Shown here one piece after another: positions 1 through 5,381 of a DNA stretch of 7,222 nt (its first letter is position 1; the number at the start of each line of letters is the position of its first letter). The stretch covers positions 1 to 7,222 of the forward strand of contig JAHHTN010000087.1 of the NCBI GenBank assembly GCA_020024645.1, read 5' to 3'. The position numbers and the translations under genes are program-made. Source of the DNA: Faecalimonas sp. (GTDB lineage Bacteria; Bacillota; Clostridia; Lachnospirales; Lachnospiraceae). Below the pieces are notes generated by a model. It saw only the letters and a program-made list of their open reading frames with translations. It was not told where the DNA came from and made no database searches.

Positions 1-2
1 AT

Positions 3-902
3 ATTATTACAAATGGTCAATTTGAAAGAGGTGTTGCTAAAAATCTTTTAAAGTATCCCATAAAATCTATTTTTGTAAGTTTTGAGGGTTTAGAAACTGA
101 AAATGACTTGGTCAGAGGAAAAGGAAGTTGGAATAAAGCGATCATTTTTGATAACCTTATGGTGGATTATATTCAATTTAATCCCCTTTTTTATGACGGT
201 AACGCAGAAATGAACAAAGCAGACCTATATTTATCAGAAGAAGAATTAGATGCATATGAAATGATTGCAGAGAAACATGGGGGACTTACTTATTCTAAGT
301 TGTTACTTAATAGTGAATATCCCCTTATAAATAGATATTTGAATTTAAAATATGGTACCTCATTTCAGGTTTCAGTTTCTGAGTGTGGTGCTTTTGTAGA
401 CTCTTTTTTCTCTAACAATCAAGGGTTAATTTATCCTTGTCGCAAATACGCCGCTAAAAAACATATAGAAACAATTGATGCATTTGAAAAACAAATATAT
501 CAATTTCAGGATTTCCTTGCAATGTCATGTATTCCTATAGAACGCGGGTGCTTAGACTGTGAATTTCAACCTAATTGTCACCCTTGTCCATTGAATCCGA
601 GTACAGAAATACCTGTAATTTGTAAACTTGTAAAAAATAGAATGGATAAGATTGATTTAAAGAATAAATCATTTAGAATTCAAAAGGGTTCTGTATTTAT
701 AGAGAAAAACGATCATTATTTTGGATACTTTCCAAGATTAGAATATAAAACAGAATATACAAAAGAAGGATATAATATTTTAAAACTATGTGAAAAAGGT
801 TTTAATACAGCAGAAATTTCTGAATTGAGTAAAATACCTTTTTATGATGTAATTACTTTTCTCTTACAAGAAAATAAAAAGGGAAAAGTGACAATGGAGT
901 AA
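3..902 (+). CDS. Radical SAM/SPASM peptide maturase, 5' end cut by the window, with PqqD-like C-terminal domain
   Basis: The frame is open from the first bases, so the gene starts outside the window. The TTG at 108 is an internal leucine, not the start. About 299 codons are visible. The early ITNG stretch and the VSFEG...VRGKGSW segment (nt 9-131) match late strands of a radical SAM barrel; the CxxxCxxC motif must lie upstream. Counting residues from nt 108, Cys93-x12-Gly-x4-Cys111 is followed by Cys148-x2-Cys151-x5-Cys157-x2-Cys160 and Cys172, with an extra Cys141. This is close to the SPASM pattern that binds auxiliary Fe-S clusters in peptide-modifying enzymes. Residues ~187-262 (beta-rich start, then ILKLCEKGFNTAEISEL and a final helix) resemble PqqD, which binds leader peptides. 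The substrate is inferred to be a ribosomal peptide encoded upstream. The next gene starts 4 nt after the stop, so the two are probably in one operon. Confidence 0.85.
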   Translation: MITNGQFERGVAKNLLKYPIKSIFVSFEGLETENDLVRGKGSWNKAIIFDNLMVDYIQFNPLFYDGNAEMNKADLYLSEEELDAYEMIAEKHGGLTYSKLLLNSEYPLINRYLNLKYGTSFQVSVSECGAFVDSFFSNNQGLIYPCRKYAAKKHIETIDAFEKQIYQFQDFLAMSCIPIERGCLDCEFQPNCHPCPLNPSTEIPVICKLVKNRMDKIDLKNKSFRIQKGSVFIEKNDHYFGYFPRLEYKTEYTKEGYNILKLCEKGFNTAEISELSKIPFYDVITFLLQENKKGKVTME

Positions 903-906
903 AAAA

Positions 907-2559
907 ATGAATCGATATTTTAAAAAAAATATTCAATATTATTGGGCTTATTTACTTTGTGTTCCTATATCCTGTTGGGCATCAATAAAATTTGCTCTAT
1001 CCATTCAACCGGTGATTGATTCTATCCTGAACTTAGAAAAGGCAGACTTTTGGCAAGCATCATACAGCTGCTTGTTTTGGGGAGGATTGGATGTGGTAAT
1101 GTTGCTTGCAGTTAATTTGATTAAATTTCATTTACTCAAGCAAGGTAAAATTTCTTTAAAACAGGAAATGTGTCATTCCATTCTAAATATGAATTACCAT
1201 TATTATGTAAAGCAAAATAGAGATTATTTATCTATACTAAACAATGATACTCAAACACTAAGTGATTGCGATTTTTCTTCTCGTTTAATGTTGTACCGTG
1301 TTATTTGGAGTTTTGCGTTATCTCTGATTACTGTGACAATGTTAAGTCCTATGATAACTATTCTTATTTTATTAGTGGGAGGAATGTCTGTACTGGTACC
1401 ACATTTGTTGGGGACAAAAATTGATAGAGAGCAGCTATTGTTCTCACAGCAGAAAGAACAGTACTTCACTAATGTAAAAGATATGTTTGATGGGATACTT
1501 ACAATTAAAACGGCATTGTCTGAGAACTTCTTTGAAAACAGACATAATGAAAAAAATAAGAAAGTGGAAAATCAATCATGCAAAGTCGATTGTATGATGT
1601 ACTTTGCTACCTGGTTTTCTATGCTGTGCAGTTCGATGGCATATATTTTAACCCTTGTTGTGGGTGGATTATTAGTATTCAAGGGATATATCACAGCAGG
1701 TTATATTATCAGTATTTCTCAATTGATAGGTGGTATCGTTGCTCCGTTGGAGCAAATTCCGGCGATATTGACCCAAATTCGCTCTGTTAAATCTATATGT
1801 CAAAAGTGTGAAGAGATTTTAAAACCTCAATGCAATCCTCCTTTACAACAATCCAACAAAGAAAAACTGGTCTGTGAAGGTGTATCCTTTTTCTATAAAG
1901 ATACAAAAAACGGAATCAATCAGTTTAATTATGAATTTGAGGCTGGTAAAAAATATCTAATCACAGGATTATCCGGTGGAGGTAAATCCACTATAGGCAA
2001 GCTGATTGCAGGACTTTATGTATGCAATGAAGGAAGCATTAAATATCCAAATTCTCTTAATGGAAAAAAAGATATTCTATATGTAACACAGCAATCTTAT
2101 ATTTTTCAGGAAACGTTGAGAAACAACATTACGTTGGGAGATAGTTTTTCAGATAAGGAGATTTTAGAAACATTGGATCGATGTTCTTTGAACGATTTTC
2201 TTTCTAAATTACCACATGGTTTGGATGAAAAGCTGGGAGAACAATATTTTTGTTCCGGAGGAGAAGCCGCAAGAATTAGTTTAGCACGGGCAATTTTACG
2301 AAACCCCAAAATTCTAGTATTGGACGAAATAACAGCCAACTTGGATACTCAGACTTCAGAACAGATAAATGAATTGGTTTTTTCTTTAAAAGATACTCTA
2401 TTACTAACCATTACACATGAATTAAATGAGAAGTTTGTCAATAGATATGAATCTATCCTTTTAATAAAAAATGGAAGTTTGGCAGAAAACGGAAATATGG
2501 AAGATTTAATAAAACAAAAAGGAGAATTTTATCATTTGATTTATAAAGAGGAGAATTAA
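907..2559 (+). CDS. ABC exporter half-transporter, membrane domain fused to ATPase (first of pair)
   Basis: 550 aa, the normal length for a type IV ABC exporter half. Residues ~1-305 form the membrane domain, with hydrophobic segments near 12-35, 52-75, 130-168, 232-258 and 262-285. Residues ~320-550 form the ATPase: A-loop Tyr330, Walker A GLSGGGKST (354-362), Q-loop near Gln395, signature CSGGE (449-453) in place of LSGGQ, Walker B ILVLDE with Asp473/Glu474, and switch His504. Catalytic residues are intact; only the signature is altered. There is no N-terminal C39 peptidase domain, so leader cleavage, if any, is done elsewhere. The ATG has GGAG at 896-899 inside the end of the maturase gene, 7 nt away, which implies co-transcription. 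It probably pairs with the second ABC protein at 2749 to export the matured peptide, or to give self-immunity. The substrate is inferred from context only. Confidence 0.9.
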   Translation: MNRYFKKNIQYYWAYLLCVPISCWASIKFALSIQPVIDSILNLEKADFWQASYSCLFWGGLDVVMLLAVNLIKFHLLKQGKISLKQEMCHSILNMNYHYYVKQNRDYLSILNNDTQTLSDCDFSSRLMLYRVIWSFALSLITVTMLSPMITILILLVGGMSVLVPHLLGTKIDREQLLFSQQKEQYFTNVKDMFDGILTIKTALSENFFENRHNEKNKKVENQSCKVDCMMYFATWFSMLCSSMAYILTLVVGGLLVFKGYITAGYIISISQLIGGIVAPLEQIPAILTQIRSVKSICQKCEEILKPQCNPPLQQSNKEKLVCEGVSFFYKDTKNGINQFNYEFEAGKKYLITGLSGGGKSTIGKLIAGLYVCNEGSIKYPNSLNGKKDILYVTQQSYIFQETLRNNITLGDSFSDKEILETLDRCSLNDFLSKLPHGLDEKLGEQYFCSGGEAARISLARAILRNPKILVLDEITANLDTQTSEQINELVFSLKDTLLLTITHELNEKFVNRYESILLIKNGSLAENGNMEDLIKQKGEFYHLIYKEEN

Positions 2560-2733
2560 ATGATAGGGGTATAACAGTATTCTATATTTAAATTTCCCGG
2601 TGATGGAATCGAAGGGGGAGAAAACTAAATTGACACCCTGATTCGAGAAGTTGCTGAGGAATCCTTTACACTGAAATTTACCGATTCTAACCTTGCTATC
2701 AATACAAATCGCTGTAAAGACAACTTAAAATAA
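2560..2733 (+). pseudogene. Decayed Nudix hydrolase fragment, near-duplicate of the gene at 4470
   Basis: Frame +1 from the ATG at 2560 reads through two TAA stops (2572 and 2626) and ends at TAA 2731. It encodes KFPGDGIEGGE, then IDTLIREVAEES, then FTLKF...LAINTNRCKD. These match residues 36-69 and 125-144 of the intact Nudix protein downstream. By eye, 2590-2661 aligns with 4605-4676 and 2662-2721 with 4842-4901, with about 11 differences in 132 nt. Residues 70-124 are missing: the join falls exactly at GCTGAGGAA, which occurs twice in the intact gene, 165 bp apart, so the loss fits slippage or recombination between short direct repeats. The first ~35 codons are also absent, because the similarity starts directly after the stop of the upstream ABC gene. 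It cannot make a working enzyme. It now acts as spacer DNA between the two ABC genes. Confidence 0.9.
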
Positions 2734-2734
2734 A

Positions 2735-2742
2735 AGGAGGAG
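2735..2742 (+). promoter_or_regulatory. Strong ribosome binding site that fixes a GTG start
   Basis: AAGGAGGA lies 6 nt before the GTG at 2749. No ATG nearby in the same frame has such a site, so the GTG start is chosen. The site lies just past the last stop of the Nudix remnant. Confidence 0.8.
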
Positions 2743-2748
2743 TTTCGT

Positions 2749-4371
2749 GTGACACGATATTTCTGGGAACAAGCAAAACTGTTTATACCTGCCTATCTGC
2801 TTTATGCTATTGCATATCTCTTTAAGTCGAGTAGTTATTTTGCGCAGATGGAAACAATGGGAGCTGCAATGTCTCAAGATCTTCCTCGTCTGTTACTTTT
2901 TGTTGCATTGCAGTTCGGTGCACTCCTTCTTTTTCATATTGTTCAAATGTTGGAAGAATTTTTAAAACAAAAAGCCTTTGCCAATGCTAAAACCAGTATG
3001 CGCAATACTATCAGTAAGCAAATTGGCAGAAAAAATTATCAAGAATTTCGATCTGCACAGATAGGAGATTATATTTCTTGGTATACCAGCGATGTTGCGC
3101 AAATGGATGAAGGACTACAAGTTTTTTCTTCTGTTATTCTTTACACAATACAAGGTATAATTTCGATTGCTGCTTTGGCATATATTCATTGGTCATTGGC
3201 TGTTTTATCTATTATTACTAGTATTATCTTGATGCTTTCTACCAAAATATTTCAAAAGAGGTTAGAAGCATGTGGACGAAATAACTCGAAAGCACAGGAA
3301 ATTTATACTAGTTCCATTAAGGATTTACTCAGTGGTTTGGGCATTTTAAAAACCTTTGGGAGTTTAAATCGTTTTTTTGAACACTCAGAGAAAGCAAGTA
3401 AGGATCGGGAAGATATTTGGTATCATGGACGTTGTATAGAAAAAAAGGCAGATGTAGGGATGTCTTTTTTTAATATCTTTGGTCAGGCGATCAACACCGT
3501 TGTAATGTTTTTATTGGGGGTTTGGGGAATTATCCCACTTCAAACTGTTTTTGGTGGTGGCAGCCTTATCAATATGGCTAACGCTTCCCTTGGAATGATT
3601 ACAATTTATTTAGTACAGCTTTCCAGTTTTCGCCCTTATTTTAAAAAATTTGAAGAAAACGATGCGCAGTCTTCTGCAGAATCTTTGCAGGCACTTCCGG
3701 CATTTGAAAATAAAATTTCTTTCCAGAACATTTCTTTTTCTTATCCTGACAAACCAGTTCTTTCCCAGCTGAATCTGGATTTTGAGAAAGGAAAGAAGTA
3801 TGCATTGTTGGGTCCTTCTGGATGTGGAAAGAGCACAATATTCCATTTAATTATGGGAGAACTTCAAAATTATACAGGTAATATTTTATTTGATCAGACC
3901 AATGTCCGAGAGATTGATCCTGACTCTTTAAGTCGCCAGATTGCCTATATTGAGCAGGATGTTTATCTGTTTAACAGTACAATCCTCGATAATATTACCT
4001 TGGGACACTCTTTCACAGATGAACAAGTGGAGAAAGCACTGAAAAACAGTGCCTTGCTCAATGACCTCCCTTCTTTGCCAAATGGTTTGGAAACAAAAGT
4101 GGGAGAAAATGGCAATAACCTCTCCGGAGGTCAAAAACAGCGTGTTGCCATTGCCCGTGCGCTGATTCATAATCGTTCAATCCTGCTGGTTGACGAAGGA
4201 ACATCCGCCCTCGACAAGAAAAATGCGGACATTGTCGAGCAAAGCTTGCTTTCTAACCCTGATTTGACCTTGATTTTAATCAGTCACCATCTGACCGAGG
4301 AAAGCAAGGCACAGTTTGACAAAGTATATCAGCTTTCTCCCGTAAAAGAGCTGACCGGCAGTGTACAATAA
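2749..4371 (+). CDS. ABC exporter half-transporter, membrane domain fused to ATPase (second of pair)
   Basis: 540 aa. The membrane domain spans residues ~1-305, with hydrophobic stretches near 10-25, 46-66, 125-165, 238-262 and 270-292. The ATPase spans ~320-540: A-loop region SYP (331-333), Walker A GPSGCGKST (355-363), Q-loop Gln403, canonical LSGGQ (458-462), Walker B ILLVDE with Asp482/Glu483, and switch His513. The C-terminus is short and stops soon after the last beta strand, without the usual tail that follows it. Its ATPase shares spacing and phrases with the first ABC protein (ITLG-SF-D), so the two look like diverged paralogues forming a heterodimer. They are separated by a Nudix pseudogene, so one transcript may still cover both. 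GC content rises by eye toward the 3' end (4100-4371) compared with the maturase gene, a hint of mosaic origin. Substrate unknown; peptide export is inferred from the neighbouring maturase. Confidence 0.9.
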   Translation: MTRYFWEQAKLFIPAYLLYAIAYLFKSSSYFAQMETMGAAMSQDLPRLLLFVALQFGALLLFHIVQMLEEFLKQKAFANAKTSMRNTISKQIGRKNYQEFRSAQIGDYISWYTSDVAQMDEGLQVFSSVILYTIQGIISIAALAYIHWSLAVLSIITSIILMLSTKIFQKRLEACGRNNSKAQEIYTSSIKDLLSGLGILKTFGSLNRFFEHSEKASKDREDIWYHGRCIEKKADVGMSFFNIFGQAINTVVMFLLGVWGIIPLQTVFGGGSLINMANASLGMITIYLVQLSSFRPYFKKFEENDAQSSAESLQALPAFENKISFQNISFSYPDKPVLSQLNLDFEKGKKYALLGPSGCGKSTIFHLIMGELQNYTGNILFDQTNVREIDPDSLSRQIAYIEQDVYLFNSTILDNITLGHSFTDEQVEKALKNSALLNDLPSLPNGLETKVGENGNNLSGGQKQRVAIARALIHNRSILLVDEGTSALDKKNADIVEQSLLSNPDLTLILISHHLTEESKAQFDKVYQLSPVKELTGSVQ

Positions 4372-4404
4372 TTATTGATATTAAAATTCCCCCTATGTTT
4401 TTAG

Positions 4405-4438
4405 TTGTTCTTATCATGAAATCATGATACTATTTAAT
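4405..4438 (+). promoter_or_regulatory. Candidate promoter of the Nudix gene
   Basis: TTGTTC (4405-4410) and TACTAT (4428-4433) are separated by 17 nt. The match to consensus is weak (3/6 and 4/6). An alternative pairing is TTATCA (4411-4416), 16 nt, TTTAAT (4433-4438). Either would start transcription near 4440-4446, shortly before the ribosome binding site. A weak -35 next to a symmetric site is common for regulated promoters. Confidence 0.5.
4412..4429 (+). promoter_or_regulatory. Operator-like inverted repeat inside the Nudix promoter
   Basis: TATCATGA-AA-TCATGATA is a perfect 8+2+8 dyad filling the spacer between the proposed -35 and -10 boxes. It also contains ATCATGA twice as a direct repeat (4413-4419 and 4421-4427). 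The position fits a repressor or MerR-type regulator site. With a 2-nt loop and no U-run after it, it is a poor terminator. The regulator is not in the window. Confidence 0.55.
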
Positions 4439-4469
4439 AGTAAAAAATGATGAGGGGGAAGATAAAATA

Positions 4470-4991
4470 ATGCGTTTGTTATTTGAGTTAGATAAAAAAG
4501 ATTACGATATAAACGGTACTACCTTTGAGCGACCTTCTGTTCGGGGAATTATCATCTGCGATGGTAAAATCGGAATGGTACACAGTGTGAAGTATGACTA
4601 TTACAAATTTCCCGGTGGTGGAATCGAAGAGGGAGAAAGCCAAACAGACACCCTGATTCGAGAAGTTGCTGAGGAAAGCGGATTGCGTGTTATTCCACAA
4701 TCTACTAAAGAATACGGATATGTTCATCGGATAGAAAAAGGGGATAGAGAAGGGATCTTTATACAGGATAACTATTACTATATTTGCAAAACAGAGAAAG
4801 AAACTCAGCCGCAAAATCTGGATGTTTATGAAGCTGAGGAATCCTTTACACTGGAATTTATCGATCCTTACCTTGCTATCAATGCAAATCGCTGTAAAGA
4901 CCATGGACCTAAAAATCAAACAATGATTGAGCGTGAAGCCCTTGTTTTAGAAAAGTTAATAGAAGAAGGATACTTTAAAAATCATAAATAA
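4470..4991 (+). CDS. Nudix hydrolase
   Basis: 173 aa, a normal length for a single-domain, presumably cytosolic Nudix enzyme. The Nudix box G-x5-E-x7-REVAEESGL is complete at residues 50-72, with the metal-binding Arg64-Glu65-x2-Glu68-Glu69 all present. It should cleave a nucleoside diphosphate linked to another group, using Mg2+ or Mn2+. The actual substrate cannot be read from the sequence. The N-terminal ~20 residues before RPSVRGIIICDGKIGMV are a short lead-in. The ATG follows GAGGGGGA (4452-4459) by 10 nt. It lies 98 nt after the second ABC gene and has its own candidate promoter and operator, so it may be expressed apart from the exporter genes. A broken relative lies at 2560. The gene still carries the two GCTGAGGAA repeats that explain that copy's deletion. 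Its link to peptide maturation is unproven. Confidence 0.93.
   Translation: MRLLFELDKKDYDINGTTFERPSVRGIIICDGKIGMVHSVKYDYYKFPGGGIEEGESQTDTLIREVAEESGLRVIPQSTKEYGYVHRIEKGDREGIFIQDNYYYICKTEKETQPQNLDVYEAEESFTLEFIDPYLAINANRCKDHGPKNQTMIEREALVLEKLIEEGYFKNHK
4668..4841 (+). repeat. Short direct repeat pair (9 bp) inside the Nudix gene
   Basis: GCTGAGGAA occurs at 4668-4676 and 4833-4841, 165 bp apart and in the same reading frame (Ala-Glu-Glu both times). The broken copy at 2560 has a single GCTGAGGAA joining the sequences that flank these two repeats, which marks them as the deletion endpoints. Confidence 0.85.
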
Positions 4992-4992
4992 A

Positions 4993-5021
4993 GAGGAGTT
5001 AACTGGCTTAACGAACTCCTT
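4993..5021 (+). terminator. Weak hairpin after the Nudix gene
   Basis: AGGAGTT (4994-5000) can pair with AACTCCT (5014-5020) around a 13-nt loop, with one further G-U pair outside. No U-run follows, so it is at best a weak terminator or a 3'-end stabiliser of the Nudix transcript. Confidence 0.3.
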
Positions 5022-5047
5022 CGTATCCTAAAACATATAATGAAAAA

Positions 5048-5087
5048 ATACCCCCTGCTGTAGAATAGAAACTACAACAGGGGGTAT
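5048..5087 (-). terminator. 16-bp hairpin, minus-strand intrinsic terminator
   Basis: Arms 5048-5063 and 5072-5087 pair over 16 positions around an 8-nt loop, including five consecutive C-G pairs. The single imperfect pair (5058/5077) is C-A in plus-strand RNA but a permitted G-U in minus-strand RNA. The A-run 5043-5048 becomes a U-run after the stem on the minus strand. Both facts point to minus-strand use. It lies about 235 nt past the nearer MATE terminator, so it may be a backup that protects the Nudix gene from antisense reading. On the plus strand there is no U-run. Confidence 0.7.
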
Positions 5088-5091
5088 TGTT

Positions 5092-5217
5092 ATGCCTGGA
5101 AAAGATATAAAAGTGAAAAATTGAGCAGAAGTTATATTTGCCAGAAAAGCAGAAGAAACAAATCGTCAAATCAGGGAAAAATACAGCTTAACAACTAAGT
5201 GGATTTTACAAGCATAA
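5092..5217 (+). pseudogene. Small interrupted reading frame of unknown identity
   Basis: ATG 5092 reads MPGKDIKVKN, then TGA at 5122, then in the same frame AEVIFARKAEETNRQIREKY and on to TAA at 5215, about 41 codons in all. The region after the stop is charged and looks helical, more like real protein than random frame. GGGGG (5080-5084) sits 7 nt before the ATG but is buried in the hairpin at 5048-5087. I do not recognise the family. It may be a nonsense-mutated small protein or the leftover start of a larger gene. Chance is not excluded. Confidence 0.35.
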
Positions 5218-5276
5218 ATAAGGTTAAAAGCTATATATTGAGTATATTCAATTTTATATTTTTGAATGTGTTGATT

Positions 5277-5319
5277 AAAAAAACGACCTCACTCCGATCA
5301 AAATTCAAAGTAAGGCCGT
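5277..5319 (-). terminator. Intrinsic terminator of the MATE gene
   Basis: Arms 5283-5293 and 5309-5319 form an 11-bp stem with a 15-nt loop. The two imperfect pairs are C-A on the plus strand but G-U in minus-strand RNA, so the stem is unbroken only in the MATE transcript. The A-run 5277-5283 gives seven U residues right after the stem. It lies about 60 nt past the MATE stop codon. Confidence 0.85.
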
Positions 5320-5381
5320 GTAAATTAACGATATTCTACGATAGCTCTTTTTTATCAATCGTAAAATCTTTTATAGAACAC

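Larger units (their letters stand above)
4387..4460 (+). promoter_or_regulatory. Possible anti-Shine-Dalgarno/Shine-Dalgarno pair ahead of the Nudix gene
   Basis: TTCCCCCT (4387-4394) is an exact reverse complement of AGGGGGAA (4453-4460), which is the ribosome binding site of the Nudix gene. A transcript reading through from the ABC genes would carry both arms and could hide the site. A transcript from the local promoter would start after the first arm and leave it free. Eight pairs with five G-C is modest, and chance is possible. Confidence 0.35.

Noticed and set aside
2560..2574. Four-codon frame (ATG to TAA) directly after the first ABC stop, with AGAGGAG 5 nt upstream
   Set aside because: It is the start of the Nudix remnant cut by its first stop codon. 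The ribosome site lies within the ABC coding end and may be coincidental.
4488..4919. 143-codon open frame on the minus strand opposite the Nudix gene
   Set aside because: It is antisense to a gene with a complete Nudix box, has no ribosome site or known motif, and its composition reflects the opposite strand.
5122..5124. TGA as a selenocysteine codon in the small frame at 5092
   Set aside because: No convincing SECIS-type hairpin follows the TGA and no selenoprotein motif is visible; a nonsense mutation is simpler.
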